This document shows, one piece after another, positions 22,870 through 36,324 of a stretch of 64,000 nt of DNA. This stretch comes from Leucaena leucocephala (taxonomy: Eukaryota > Streptophyta > Magnoliopsida > Fabales > Fabaceae). The DNA lies in assembly GCA_037074615.1 (NCBI GenBank), contig CM073524.1, positions 23,513,406 to 23,577,405 on the forward strand. Reading direction: 5' to 3'. The position numbers and the translations under genes were made by a program. Each line of letters starts with the position of its first letter. Position 1 is the stretch's first letter. The notes under the pieces were generated by a model. The model was not told the origin of the DNA, ran no database searches, and saw only the letters and a list, made by a program, of their open reading frames with translations.

Positions 22870-24100
22870 CAAATGAGAAGGGAATGAATGTAGTACTTTC
22901 GTATTCATCAATCTATCCTTAGCCATGACATCTGTAAGTTGATTTGATCTCTAGATATATATTGAATTTCTAGTTCCCATGGTAGCTTCAAAAAATTCTG
23001 TATTTATGACACTAATAAACTGCATTTATGAACCCTCAAATTCATCAACATATCGACATCAGATTCAAGGATGATCTTCTTGAATCCTAAATCCCAGACA
23101 AGCTTTAGACCTCTATAGATTGCCCACTGTTCAGCTTCAATTACCGCACAAGACCCCAGCACAATTGTAAATTTGGTAACCCATCACCTTCTAACCACTC
23201 CTCCACACCCCGCCCTACTATGGTTTGCAGGCTCCATCAACATTGATTTTAATCCAATCTGGTGGTGGTGGTTTCCAATGAGATGAAATTAATGCAGACG
23301 AATTATTTGTTAGATAATCATTCTGAACCTGTACATAAGTCTTCCATGTTTGCATTATAACCAAGTAAAAATCCATCGGCTACGAAAAGTCATTATCAAA
23401 TATAGTTTGATTTTTTCATTTCCATAAACTCCAAATTGAAACCCCCCATATTAATCCCCAATTACTCATACCAAAATTTTCTAACTCCTTATTAAGATTC
23501 ATAGCAAACCAATCATGCAATGGGGCTCTAAAGAAGGATAAACAGTGTGAAGGATGAATTAATCTAAGCCAAATCTATTTAGCATAAGAATAATCTCTGA
23601 GAATATGTAATATATCCTCCGTTTGCTCATTACAATACTGGTATATTGTATCAGTGGAGGACCAACTGCTCCTCCAAGCATTAGTGTGTAAACGATTATT
23701 AAATGCTATCCACATGAATACTCGGATACGTTCAGTCCCTCTCCACTTCCAATTTTTTTTGTAAGTAGAGCTATATGTATGAGTAGAATACTTCTCTATT
23801 AGAAAATAAGCACTTTTAATAGTAAAAATTCCCTCATTGGTATCATTCTAAACCATAAAATCATTACTTGCCTCCGACATAGGTGATAACATACTAATCA
23901 ATATCTGAAATATATTATTTGGGATAATAGAAGCAAGTTTCTAGAAATCATAAGCCCCAAAAGTTACCCAATCTACCACTTTACTGTTTTCTTCCTCCAT
24001 TGTGAGTGGCCGAAGACATAATTCCTTTATACTCTTATCAGGAAACAATCACTTATCAGTAAAAAAATTCACCAGTTGATCATTTCTAATATGCCATCTT
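22870..24100 (-). mobile_element. LINE remnant: zinc-binding RT region plus RNase H
   Basis: On the minus strand the sequence near 23840-23640 reads SAYFLIEKYST, then WKWRGTERIRVFMWIAFNNR and LHTNAW, which is the zinc-binding region found after plant L1 reverse transcriptases. It continues with YCNEQTEDILHILRDYSYAK, broken by a stop. Near 23270-23030 it reads WIKINVDGACK and, after a frameshift, VIEAEQWAIYRGLKLVWDLG and KIILESD, a plant-type RNase H domain. Several stops and frameshifts are present, so it is dead. The reverse transcriptase proper and the 5' part are missing. Confidence 0.8.
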
Positions 24101-24306
24101 GTCACTAATTTAACAATTTTTTGCTGTTGTGAGATGAATTTTCAAAATACAGAATCCCCTTTCTGATGTTGCAATTGTGATCCGTGGGACAGCAACATTC
24201 TTTATTGGGCCTTGGTCTACCATGGAGGCTCTTTCTGTACCTGAGCCCGGCTCCATTTTGTGGGCTATGGGTCTTAAGTGTGCAACAACATCATGACCAA
24301 AACACC

Positions 24307-24355
24307 AAGTCGGACCCTGACGTATACCAAAAAAAAAAAAAAGTCGGACCCTGAC
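24307..24355 (+). mobile_element. Tiny 5'-truncated retroposon (tail only) with 15-bp duplication
   Basis: Perfect copies of AAGTCGGACCCTGAC (24307-24321 and 24341-24355) flank the 19-bp insert GTATACC plus an A-run. A long target duplication around little more than a poly(A) stretch is what target-primed reverse transcription leaves when it aborts almost at once. GACGTATAC followed by As also occurs inside the SINE at about 7178, so the source may be a related SINE. Confidence 0.7.
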
Positions 24356-24370
24356 TGGCGAGAGGGAATA

Positions 24371-24379
24371 TTTCCCGCC
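24371..24379 (+). promoter_or_regulatory. E2F binding site TTTCCCGCC upstream of ORC1
   Basis: TTTCCCGCC matches the canonical E2F/DP consensus TTTSSCGC and lies 138 bp upstream of the ORC1 start codon. ORC1 genes are established E2F targets expressed at G1/S, so this site likely drives S-phase expression. No second site is obvious nearby. Confidence 0.75.
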
Positions 24380-24516
24380 AATTTTCTTGCCCTTCTTAGC
24401 GTGGTCGGCTCTTCTCTGCTAGAGTTCATTTTGCTCAGGTTCCTGGAAGTTGGAAACTTCCTTGCCCCATCGCCTATACTCCACCGAATCCTAGAAGCAC
24501 TACCCCGGGTTCATCA

Positions 24517-27500
24517 ATGGCCGAAACTCCTAGCAAGTCTCTTCGATCTCCCTCAAAATGCAAACAACAATCCCATTCCGAGGCTATTTCCTCACCCTCA
24601 GTAAACCCCGTTACCCCACAATCTGTAGCTCCTCGCAGATCGACCCGCCGTAGTAAGCCTCCAATTGGCATTGATGAACTTTGTGAACCTCTGTCAGAAA
24701 CTCCAAATAAGGATAAAGCTGGGGAAAGGAGAAATTTGAACAGGTCTCGTCGATCAATTGATTATGCTGAAGAACCCTGCCAAGATAAAGTGATAACCCG
24801 TAGAAATAGAACTAGGGAAAACAGTTCAATCGGCCAAGCACATGAAAAGGAGAGCAACTCTATATCTGCAAAATGCCCGACATCTACTCCAAGGGGCGGA
24901 ACTTCGAAGAGGAGAAATGATAAAGATTCAGATTCAGTTGAAGTTTCTATCGCCCCAGTGTCGCCTGATCAATCGGAAACTAAGAAGAGGAAGAGGGTTG
25001 ATGAAAGAAGGGTTGTTACAAGAGCTATGGTTGCGAGAAATAGGAAATCTGAGAAGGGGGAAAAGAGCAATACTAAGAGACGGATGTATTATAAAAAAGT
25101 GGTATATGATGGGGGTGAGTTTGAAGTAGGTGATGACGTTTATGTGAAGAGGAGAGAAGACACCGACTCAGATAACGAATGCTCAGAAGTGGAGGAATGT
25201 AGGTTGTGTTTTAGTTCTCGGGATGATGTTATGATTGAGTGCGATGATTGTTTAGGTGGCTTTCATTTGAAATGTTTGACTCCACCATTAAAGGAGGTTC
25301 CGGAAGGAGATTGGATTTGTGGGTTTTGTGAGGCTCGTAAGATAGGTAGAGACGTTAGCTTTCCCATGCCTCCGGAGGGTAAGAAGCTAGTTAGGACATT
25401 AAGGGAGAAGCTTCTTTCCAGTGATTTGTGGGCAGCTCACATTGAAAGGTATGATCTTTTTGTTAACCAATAACATAACGTTACGTTGTTCTTCTTTTAC
25501 TAGTTATAATAATAATAATAATTATAATTACTTCAAATTTTCTTTTTCTTGGTTGGTTTTATGTAAACAGTATATGGAAAGAAGGGGATGGTACGTATTG
25601 TTGTCGTGTCAGGTGGTATGTGATCCCAGAAGAGACAGCTACTGGGAGACAACCTCATAATCTGAAGAGGGAGCTATATAGAACAAATGATTTTGCAGAT
25701 ATTGAGGTGACAGATGATAATTTTTTTATTACTAATCACTGATAATAAACTGCTAGCAGTGATGCAACTGTCATCCTTTGTATAATCTCAAAATATCAGT
25801 GAGTGGTTTTACCTCAGAAGTGAGAGAATAAGCTTATTGGTTGCAAACTCAATCTTTTAAGGAAATAGAGAAATTAAATAACAAATTTGACTATCATAAT
25901 GCAAGTGTTTCATTTTTCAATTCTGTTGAAGCTTGTCAAATTATGAGTTGGAGTCAGATTCTGCAAATAATGTCAATTATTTCAGGTCATCAGGCATCCT
26001 TAAACCAAACTGCCCCGTGTAGATTTCCATCTATCATGTCTAATAAAATTCAACTTGTATGTTTCTATAATTATCCCTACATTTTTTGTTATAACTAAAT
26101 ATCTTGAAACTTTGTTGATAGTATGAAAGCAAGAGTTTTGGGTTTTGGTAAGGTATCATTTTCATTTGTAAGTAATTTAGTCTAGTTTTGAACAATAGGT
26201 TTCACACCACGCAGCTTTGGGCATGAAATTTTCTTCACGTTCAGTCTGAGGTTGTTGACATATATGTTTAGTAAAGTTTTGTGGATCTAACAGCCACTCA
26301 CTTAAGATAACTCCTTTCTTTCAAAGCTTAAGATAACTCCTTTCTTTCAAAGTTGATAATTATATTAATAAAGTTTTCCAACAGACATAACTTTAAGATA
26401 ATTGAAACAGTTTCCTGATTTGCTTTCGTCATTCTGATGTTCCTACATTGCACTGCAGATGGAATCTATCATTAGACATTGCTTTGTCATGGCTCCCAAA
26501 GAATTTGCCAAGGCCAACGAGGGAGATGATATTTTCTTTTGTGAATATGAATATGATATTCATTGGCATGCTTTCAAGCGTCTCGCTGAGATTGACAATG
26601 ATAATGAGGTAATTATTTTAGATGAGTGAAAAATATATTATGATCCTGCTCACTGAAAAGCATATAGCAAGATACTAGTATTTATGAATTAATTCTTGCA
26701 TGGTAGGTTGGTGAAGAATCTGACAGTGATGAAGATTGGAATCTTCGCAAGGAATCAGACTCTGATACAGATGATGATGTCGAATATGATGCAGAGAATA
26801 TAAAAAATCCACAACCTCAGTCGTCTTTAAATCATGCGCCTGCCGCAGTATGGATATTACTGTTCACTGTGTCAATAGTTTTTTTTTATGTTAATTTCCT
26901 AAAAGGTTTGTATTTGTTACTTGTACAGAATCTGCGCAAGGGACAATTTTTTGGCCTTCAAAAGATAGGCACCAAAAAAATTCCACAGTTTATAAGGAAT
27001 CACAAACAAACTGATATTGAGAGAGCAAAGGCCATGCTGTTGTTGGCATCATTACCTAAATTTTTACCTTGTAGGAATAAGTATGTGGAGGCTCAATTTT
27101 TTTCTTGAGAAAAAATAAATCTAGGTAGTTATTAATCAAGGCATGTTTTATGTAGAGAAATGGAGGAGATAGCCTCATTTGTAAAAGGTGCCATCTGTGA
27201 TGATCAATGTCTAGGACGTTGTTTGTATATCCACGGCGTTCCTGGAACTGGCAAGGTGCTATTTTTTTCCTTCCAAAGAACTACGACATTTGTGCTCTAA
27301 TCTAGCAAGGCTTTATCAATAATAGAGCAAGTCTTGTCTATTTAGTTCTCCTACTTTTGTGAAACTGCAGACAATGAGTGTACTATCAGTAATGAGGAGT
27401 TTGAGGGCAGAAGTTGATGCAGGAACCATAAGACCGTACTGTTTTGTGGAGATTAATGGTTTGAAATTGGCGTCTCCAGAGAACATTTACAGGGTATGGT

Positions 27501-30500
27501 CAATGGTCTGTTTTGGTTTTATAAAATGTTCATATTGATCAGTATCTTATTTATTTCTTATATTCTTTCAGGTCATATATGAGGCACTAAATGGTCACAG
27601 GGTCAGCTGGAAAAAGGCCCTTCACTTGTTAAATGAGAGATTTGTGGAAGGGAAGAAAACTGGAGAAAAGGCTGATCAGCCATGCATTCTTCTAATTGAT
27701 GAACTTGATCTTCTTGTAACCAGAAATCAGTCGGTAAATAGTGCTTTATGTAACAAGAAATTTGATGTTATTGGCTTCACATTCTTTAACAAATGCAATT
27801 ACATAGCCTTGAATCTTGCTGTTATTACAGGTGCTTTATAATATTCTTGATTGGCCTACTAAGCCACATTCCAAACTAATTGTGATAGGTAAGGCTGAGT
27901 TCTTGCTAGATGTATTTGCTCTACATAACGATCTTTCAATTTTGGGAAGAGCATTTTAAAAAGGGGAAACTGCTTGGTGATAATGATTGTGGTGTCAATG
28001 ATGAATTTAGGGATTGCAAATACCATGGATCTTCCAGAGAAGTTGCTTCCTCGTATATCAAGCCGAATGGGCATCCAGAGGCTTTGCTTTGGTCCATATA
28101 ATTATCAGCAGCTTCAAGAAATCCTTTCAAGTCGCTTGAAGGGAATAGATGTGTTTGAAAAGCAAGCTATAGAATTTGCTTCAAGAAAGGTTAGTCCGTA
28201 TGTTATCAAGAAGCTTAATTTCCTTAATTTTGTCGCATTGCACTGTGCTCCACTTGCATGATAAGACAAGTCCCACCTAAATATGAAATTTTAATGTGAG
28301 GCTTTTATGTATGTTAGACTTTCCAATCTCTTGAACTAATTATGGCTCTGGTAAAAGTTCATCTATATACCCACTTGACAATCATTTTTGGCATTATAGC
28401 TCTTCAGTTCACTTCTAAATTGCTCTGCGTTTATTCAGGTTGCAGCAATCTCAGGGGATGCACGTCGTGCTTTGGAAATATGCAGACGTGCTGCAGAAAT
28501 TGCAGATTATCGTATTAAGAAGCTGCATTTAAATTCTGACTTAGCTGCAGCAGGTATGTGAACATACCATCCCGTAGATTTTACATGTCATCATTGTCGA
28601 AAGGAGATGGGCCATATAGTTTTGACATCTACTTCCTGTTTAATAAATTTGCTTGTATGACAAATCTAAAACTAAAACAGTTGCAACATTTATTCTTTAA
28701 TTTAAATTTTTTTATAGAAACGGACAAATCTATAAGATATCCTAAATGCTTGCTTTACTGTAGCTTAGTTGTGTAACTCAACATTTGTTTCCTTTAATCA
28801 CACTGATAGCATGATATGGCATAGTCTTTCTTTTTGCGTTGCTGGTGATTAGTAGGATGACGGTGGTCTTATCCAGTAATACTTTATGCATTAAGTAAGT
28901 TTTCCCCCAAATTTTCATTGCAACATATCAAATCAAAGTTTTGGTTTTGGCTTTGAGAATCAGTTGCTCAAGACGTTTCAATTGTTATTTCATTGTTGTA
29001 AATTTTCACCCTACATCCCACATTAACTACTTAGAAATTGGATTTTAGACTGGTATTTGATGTCATAACGTTTCTGTCAATGATGACCATGAAACAGTTA
29101 AGACCATGCCAAGCAGAGTTCTTAACCTACTTGTTACTGAGTTGATATCATGTTGTTTTGTGTATATGCTTGATGTCGATCTAGTTCTACAAGTCTGATA
29201 TGATCCATCTTGCCCCATGTCAAATGCAATATATTGATTTATATTAACTTTATTTTAAATAGCAACCATTTAATATCTGTATTCCTATTTCCAACAGTGG
29301 TTCTTCTGCTCACTAATTTTTCCTTTACATCTGTTTCAAGGAAAGGGACTTGTTGCTATGGCAGATGTTGAAGCTGCCATCCAAGAAATGTTTCAGGCCC
29401 CTCATATTCAAGTGCGTTGAGATTTTCTAAGCGCTGATTTGTTTCTAATGGATTATTAAGAAACAATATGAGCTCAGTTCTTGTTCAATTCTCCGGACTG
29501 CTAAATTTGCAGGGCCAATTGATACATAGTCTGTCATAATTAAGCATGAGAAAATTCTTGTCTCAATCTTTGAAATCAATGTCTAGCTACAATTATAAGC
29601 ACTTGGTATTTCTTTCATCGTGTAGAATGGCGTTAACATTTTACACTGATGTAAGCCATTTCTTTGTTTTGAAGGTGATGAAAAGCTGTTCTAGACTTGG
29701 AAAAATCTTTTTGACAGCCATGGTACACGAGCTTTATAAAACAGGAATGGGCGAAACCACTTTTGAGAAGGTCAGTTCTGGAGCTTCGTTCTGTTTTTAT
29801 TCGTGTCTTGTGTATGGTTCTTGACCTTCAAACGTCAGCATTCTGGTCAAAACCTTAAAGGATAAATATCCTTTTTAGTATTATTGTATTTTTCTTTCAC
29901 CCTAAAAAATTTTGTTCAAGAATGATGTGAGCGCTTGGTTCAAGAAAATCTCATCTGATATTGTAAGATTTCTCATGTAATTGAGTAGCAATAGCACGAA
30001 TCTAATTGATGGCAACATTTCTTTATAAATGTATGCACATTGATTCGACTTAGATGGTGTTCTTATGTGAAGTAATATTTGTGGATGTAGTTGGCAATGA
30101 CGGTATCATGTCTCTGCGCCAGCAACGGAGAGGTTTTTCCTGGATATGATACGCTCCTGCAACTTGGGTATGATTTCCTACTTGCCTGGGCTCCCTCCCC
30201 TCTCATCCCCCCTCTCTAACCAAATAAAGGCTTTAACTTTTCTAAAAGAAGGGAACATGTTTGGCTGACCCGTCTGCTTCTCATGCTTGGAGATATAGGA
30301 AGAAATAATTGAACTTGAGTTTTATGACCTTACACATTTTTTGGGGGGGACAGATGTAGGCTGGGCGAATCCAGGATTCTTTTATGTGAAGCAGGTTCCA
30401 AGCATAGGTTGCAAAAGTTGCAGCTCAACTTCCCTAGGTTAGTTCTCTCTTCCCATGTCATATTTCAGCTGCAGCTACACTGCCCCACTAGAGAACATAC

Positions 30501-30634
30501 TTTTAATTTTCCTCAATTTATTTAGTGCCATATTTAACGAATTTAATTTTCGTGCTGCTTGTGGCAGTGATGATGTGGCATTTGCGCTGAGAAACTGCAA
30601 GGATTTACCGTGGCTGGCTAAGTATCTATTTTAG
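24517..30634 (+). CDS. ORC1: Origin recognition complex subunit 1 (ORC1)
   Basis: Sixteen exons (24517-25448, 25571-25706, 26459-26608, 26707-26847, 26929-27080, 27156-27255, 27371-27493, 27572-27733, 27831-27888, 28011-28189, 28439-28553, 29341-29411, 29675-29770, 30091-30167, 30354-30437, 30568-30634) give 880 residues. ORC1 is the ATP-binding subunit that marks replication origins and loads Cdc6, Cdt1 and MCM. A basic, Ser/Arg-rich disordered N-terminus precedes a plant-style BAH domain with a nested C4HC3 PHD finger (from Cys228, CRLCFSSRDD to DWICGFCE), which in plants reads histone H3 methylation. The AAA+ core has Walker A GVPGTGKT (531-538) and Walker B ILLIDELD (Asp621-Glu622); a sensor segment IANTMDLPEKLLPRISSRMG follows. 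The end is a winged-helix domain. All key residues are intact. An E2F site lies upstream. Confidence 0.96.
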
Positions 30635-30639
30635 GAGTG

Positions 30640-31423
30640 GACGTTGTATTCTTAAATTTGAAACAATTTTGACCGTGCCCATGATCATTTGTTGTAATTC
30701 AATGTTAAGTTATTGCCTTATTGGGTGAATAATTCAAAGTTAAAACATTAGATTATGTACACCCTTTTACTCAATGTGGAGGTGTTAGATTGCAATTCCA
30801 GCGCGGGCAATGGGTCTGCTCCAATTTATGGTACAATTAATCGATATCCAAGAAAGACTAGGGAAAGTAAATTATACTGATTGAGAAAAATTGTGAAGTA
30901 ACACTATGCTTAACCCCCGTTATCTTCAAGCCCATGAAGCGCATATATGAAATGAATGGGAGCGACAGAATAACAGGGTGAAGGCTGGTCTGATGAGTTT
31001 GCTTCAACAGGTGGACATATACATGGAATTTGACCATTATAATCGGTAGTTTAAAGGTGGCGATGGGATTTTGATAACACAATCTATTTCAATAGTTAGA
31101 TTGCACATTAGTTGTACTCAAGATAAAGGAACGGAGGACTGTTTAATAATAGTAAAAACAAAATGTCAGACCAAGGAAAGAAACTGAAAACAAAACGGCT
31201 GCGCAAATGACATGTAACCACACATCGGGTTTTACTCGCTTTTCATTCCCTCTAACGTTTGGCAGAAGATATCAAGAGATGCATTGCGAAGTTAGATGCA
31301 TTCCATATCTGACCGCCGATCATGCAACAAGCATTTGGTTCCCCTCCACATCATATTAACAGAACTAACCGTTACCCGGTGCAGATACTGAGTACTTTAG
31401 AACATCAGCACCCAAAATTGATC
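30640..31423. other. Convergent 3' flanks of ORC1 and RBP45
   Basis: This is the untranslated and intergenic space between two converging genes. A minus-strand open frame at 31082-30858 has no motif. I see no repeat or RNA gene. Confidence 0.6.
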
Positions 31424-34400
31424 CTAAGCTGGCTGTATGAAGGGAGAGGTTTTCTGCCAGAGGGACCGCCCTAAAATGGAACTTCCATGTACTGATAGAT
31501 ATGCAGCGTTCAGCCTGGTAAAGCAATCAAGTATACGTCAAACACAGAAATCAACATGAGCATATGTAAAGGTGTCTATCTCCAGAACGTGAGCAAGAAA
31601 AAAAAAATACTTGTCAACATCAGGCACAGTCAGGGGATCATATAACTCCTCCCTTGGTTCAATATTAGGCATAGTCATAGATGCCATGTCCTGAGCGCCT
31701 TCAACCTGAAAATAAACCCACATGCATGAGAAGCTCAATTTCAGAAGTTAATGCAACTTAACCCCCGTTTCATCCCCAGTGAAATTATTTTCTCCCATAC
31801 AAACCGATGTGTAAAGTAAATTTACAGTGACACACCTGTTGGGGGTACTGTGTATAACCAGCATATGCCCCATACGCATACAAGGAAGAATCTTGGGCTG
31901 CCCCATAAGCATAGGCTTCATAGCCCTGTCCATATCCATAGTAGGCACTCCATTGGCTCGGATCCATCTGTGCCCCCCAGCCACCAGGCAAGTCCTAGTA
32001 AAATTTCAGGGCAAAATTTTATCAAATACCATATTATAAAGCATATCAACAAAGTGAAATGCCAAAACCATACATAAAAAACTTATTAAGGTAACAAAAC
32101 ATCATTATTCTTTGATATGCATATATCCTCATAACCACATGTCTGGTAGAGTCTAGAGAATCATCTTCCAAAAATATTCCGCAACACAGCTTTTGTATGG
32201 TAAAGCAAGGGAAGACATGAGACATAATTAAAGCCAGCCGAATTATCCTAAAACAGTATTGGATGTTTTGTTCGCATTTTGCAACCTACCAAGCAATTAA
32301 ATTGCATGATAAGAGGTCATTAATCACCTACACTAGGCACAGAACTTGTAAATGGCTAGAAGAGAAGCATTGGGACCAAGGTAGTCAGTCTGGCCAACAT
32401 CAACAGGCAGAGGATGCAGTTAGGAAAGAGAGTGGAGATAATTGGGAAGAGGGAGTAGCCACTATGTCACCATAAAGGTGCATAAATAATGCCACTTTCC
32501 CCACTTTGCATGAGTTATGGTTTCCCCATATGCAATTATGCAAATTTAGGAGTTCCCGAGATTGAAGTGCATTATAATGATAAATTACATGCGCAGGCAG
32601 GCCAGAGCAGGGCAAATTACTTAGAAACATTTCATGATAATGATATATATATATCACCCACCTGTCTAGCGGTCAAGCTCCTACCCCAAGAAATTCGGAC
32701 CACTTGCTGACCTATCATCTTTCCCTGCATCCTCTGAATGGCTTCTTCAGCAGATGTTCTACAAGCAAAAGCAACAAGAGAAATTGAAGAAATAGAGCTT
32801 AAATAGGATAAAGAAAAAACAAAAAGAATGATGGAATAGATGACAAGACACAGAGTAATGTTTTGCCGTATCAAAATTATTTTTTAACTTGGGTGGGGAG
32901 GAGGGCAAGTCAAACCCATATCTTTACAGAGTAACCATATAAAGAATTTAACTGTTTAAAAGGAAGAAAGAAAATAAGAGACCTTGTCCCAAATTGAACA
33001 AAACCACATCCTTTGCCAGCCTGAATCTTGACGGATACAATTTCCCCAAATTGCAAAAAGGTTTGCTTCAGTTCTTCTTCTGTGACATTAAGATCCAAAT
33101 TACCAACAAAAATCTGCAATACAAACTGGCGTAAGACAATCATAGAAGGATGAAATTTACAAAATATTGTAGGTCTGACTTACAGTTGTATTATTCATAT
33201 CATAATCTGGTGGAACTGCATTTACTGGGGTAGTATATGCCGGGATTGGATATATGGCTGCCAAAGAGATCCTTGAGTAAGTGCCTCATCTAAGTAGCAA
33301 TAAATTCAAATAGCAAAATCCTAAAATATAGCCAGTAACTATTCAAGGTACCTTTAGTTGCAGCATATTGCTGTTGGAAACCTGTGGTCTTCTTTGGGGT
33401 TGCAGCACTGATTCGCATTGGCCTACTTGAACAATAAACACCATTCATTTCGGTCATAGAGCGATTCCTTTCAGTCTCATCAGAAAATTTAACAAACCCA
33501 TATCCCTTGGAGCGCCCTGTATTAGGATCAGTCACTACTTTAGCACCTCTAACTGAAGGATAATGGACTCGAAATGTCTCCTGCAGAAGGTAATCTGTAA
33601 CATCAGGTGCTAAGTCCCCCACAAAAATTGAGTGCTCAGGCCCAGCATCAGGTCGCCGCTCCCCAATTCCAAAAGATGCCCAATTCAACCTGAAAGTCTG
33701 TTCTGTTCCAGGCATTTGTGTCCCATTGTAAGTTTGCAGAATCCGCTCTGCTGCCGCATGAGAAACAAACTCCACAAATCCATAGCCCTCAGGCTGGCCA
33801 GTTATCTTGTTACGTATGATCTTTATGGAGACTACCTACAGCAAAGCCATACATTTCTATGAGCACCCTACCATCTACCCACATAAACAAACCCATGACA
33901 AAAGGAATGCATAGGATGGAATGTCGACACGCAAATAAATCATCTGCCCCAAATAATTCTGGAGTGTGACAATGGGACAGTCTCTGACATTATTTCCCTG
34001 GTAATTCCACTCGTTGGGTTCCAATTTTTCAATCTTGAATGTGTTTTTCGTCCTTTTCTCTCGTTAAGGTTCGATCGATTACGTATTATTCAATATTCGA
34101 TTGATTGGCCTGAGGTTATCGACAAAAAAGATTTCTCTAAGTCACTTTGTTTCTTTTTGTCCTCTCAGGTTGGACAGTAAGGGTCGGAGAATTGTACCTC
34201 CAAGGAACCAACAGAAGGAAGTTTTTTTACCAGACTTGGTTTATTTGATAATTATTTATGCAAGTCTAAGACAACGAAAAATAAGATTAAGAAGAAGCAG
34301 GAGGAGAAGGGGGAGAACAAACCTCTCCAGTGTGAGCGAAGCAGTGACTAAGGTAATTTTCGTCGACCCAGTACTGCAAATCCCCAATCCACAGAGTTCG

Positions 34401-34454
34401 CACTTCCTCGATCGAGGAAGGTTGATGATAACCCTGGGAAGCGGTTGTCGTCAT
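31424..34454 (-). CDS. RBP45: RBP45/47-type polyadenylate-binding protein, three RRMs
   Basis: Exons on the minus strand are 34454-34323, 33835-33352, 33257-33184, 33113-32983, 32758-32662, 31994-31836, 31705-31611 and 31514-31424, giving 420 residues. These nuclear proteins bind poly(A)/U-rich RNA in pre-mRNA and can join stress granules. RRM1 (from about residue 20) starts TLWIGDLQYWVDENYL and ends with EGYGFVEF. RRM2 (about 113-192) has SIFVGDLAPDVTD and KGYGFVKF. RRM3 (about 229-300) has TIFVGNLDLNVTEEEL and KGCGFVQF. These are the RNP2 and RNP1 motifs in order. A Tyr/Gly/Ala/Gln-rich low-complexity tail follows (YGYGQGYEAYAYG), then a conserved C-terminal segment with DVDKLNAAYLSVHG and LGRSLWQ. 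The N-terminal exon was recovered because its frame and donor fit RRM1. No Gln-rich leader is present, unlike some relatives. Confidence 0.92.
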
Positions 34455-34479
34455 TGTTGCCCCTAAATACAGAACTGGT

Positions 34480-35264
34480 CACTCGACGAAAATATTGTTG
34501 CTGGTCGGCTGTTCCCTCCCTCTCGGAAAGCTGACCCTAGGCTAGCGACCGGCCAACAGGAAATCCCTTGCCACCGAGTTGGGTTAAAAATTTATTAGGC
34601 AGAGGCAGAGTATCAATATTCAAATATAAATGCTCTGATTCTAAATTTCCGATCACTCGCCTAATAAAAGTTTAGATTCGTAATCCAGAAGTTGTGTGTT
34701 CAAATTTCGGGGATATTTTAGCCTGAACCTGCAACACAATTCCCTTAAAACCATTTATCATTAAAAATATATATACAATTAAACAAACTGGTCAGACAGA
34801 CCTGCTGTTGGGTCGGATTTATTCGGATAGGCTTAATTAAGCTCCAATAGAATAAACGGCCCTAATACACAGCACTTGGTCTGTAAAGGGTAAACCTATT
34901 TTCACAAGAAAAAAAGTGTAAGCCTATTTTTTTTCCCTTTCAAAATTTTGTTTTGAATAGTGCTGTCTCCCAACTCATAAGACGATGAACTCAATTTCCT
35001 AAAAAAGCAAAATAAAGGAAAAGGAGTGATTGGTGATGGAAATTCGATAATTATAAAGTATAAAGTATAAATAAATTATAGTAAGACGTACTAGGGTAAA
35101 GGAAAGAGAGATTAGGATACAGTGTACTCCACATCACTTGTTCTTATGCTCTATGGCAAGTTCAGCTAGACTCTTTTTATTATTATTATTATTGGTAACA
35201 AACCATTCAATATTCAAATAATTTTAGAATAATTTTGGATTTGAGTAGAGTCAAGTTCCAAATA
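34480..35264. other. Upstream region of RBP45
   Basis: Just upstream of the RBP45 start the sequence is locally GC-richer, consistent with a 5' leader and promoter. From about 34600 it becomes AT-rich. A stretch near 34650-34720 has a weak box-B-like GTGTTCAAATTTC but no supporting box A or duplication. Confidence 0.4.
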
Positions 35265-35460
35265 AATAATACTCCCTCATCGTATTTAATATAATAACTA
35301 ATTGGGATATATTAAATAAACAAACTATATCAACTAATTATAACAAATATAATATTATCTTCATAAGTAATCCTATATAACATTATATCATATTGGCTTA
35401 AAATATAAATAAATTAGTTTAAAAAATGATAAATATTAAATTTAAAATAGATTAAAGTAC
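35265..35460. mobile_element. AT-rich Stowaway-like MITE, family A copy
   Basis: It opens TACTCCCTCATCGTATTTAA, close to the Stowaway terminus CTCCCTCCGT next to a TA target. The following TATTTAATATAATAACTAAT is shared with 10195. The right end is not clearly defined, so the end given is approximate. Confidence 0.55.
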
Positions 35461-36324
35461 TATATTAGGATTAGATATAAACTTTAAACTAACTCATATA
35501 TTAAAGTCATTAGATAGTATATTGTTTAAAAGAGATTTTTTATTCACATGTACTCACCATATATATATATATATATATATAAATAAGTCATAACCTCTTC
35601 TACAGCTTTTAACATAATGTCTATATAAATATTCCCATAAATTATATAAACTTTTTTTCTCAAAGTCAGCATAAACTAAAACTACACGGGGCTTGATGAG
35701 CAGCTTTTTTGCATATAAAAATTATGCGAAAAGAATTGATGAGCTGCATACTTTAGTAATTAGAAAATTAAAATAAAATTTCTTTCTAAAAAAGGGGCCC
35801 AACCTAATTTTTTGCGAGTTAATTTTGAGTTGACTGAATAATTTAATGGGCTAAACGTCTAATCGGGATAGCCCATGTCTAAAACATGAATTCGAAATAC
35901 AAATTGTTATTCAAATAAAAAATTAAATAATTCCCTAGGAAGAAAGTTTTTACCTTATATTTAAATTATAGGTGAATTCAACATCTTTTTAAAAAATTTA
36001 GTAGTAAAAAAAAAAGTAAAATAAGAAATCTATTTTACATAGGTAAACAAAAATGACAAAATGAAATGAGTCACGTCCTTCCATTTTTTTCTTATTTTTG
36101 GTTTCATCAAGGCCTATGATTAGCTGATTGTTTTCATCAAGGCCCATAAATAAACTGTTATGTACTGTTTAATTAATTGTCCACCAAACCATGGCTTCAT
36201 CAATGAGTAATTCAGAACATGGCACTGACCGCTTAAAGCGCTCATATGTGCATCTATATATATCCTAAATTCCTCTCTCTCTCTCTCTCTCTCTTATTTA
36301 ATTTCCTAAACGGAGGCAGAAGCC
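35461..36324. other. AT-rich upstream region of the LPAT gene
   Basis: No coding similarity is visible. It contains an (AT)n run near 35562-35580 and a (CT)n tract at about 36274-36293, just 30 bp upstream of the LPAT start, a placement common in plant 5' leaders. Confidence 0.5.

Noticed and set aside
34640..34740. Possible second SINE in the RBP45 upstream region
   Set aside because: A weak box-B-like word is present, but there is no box A, no A tail and no target duplication.
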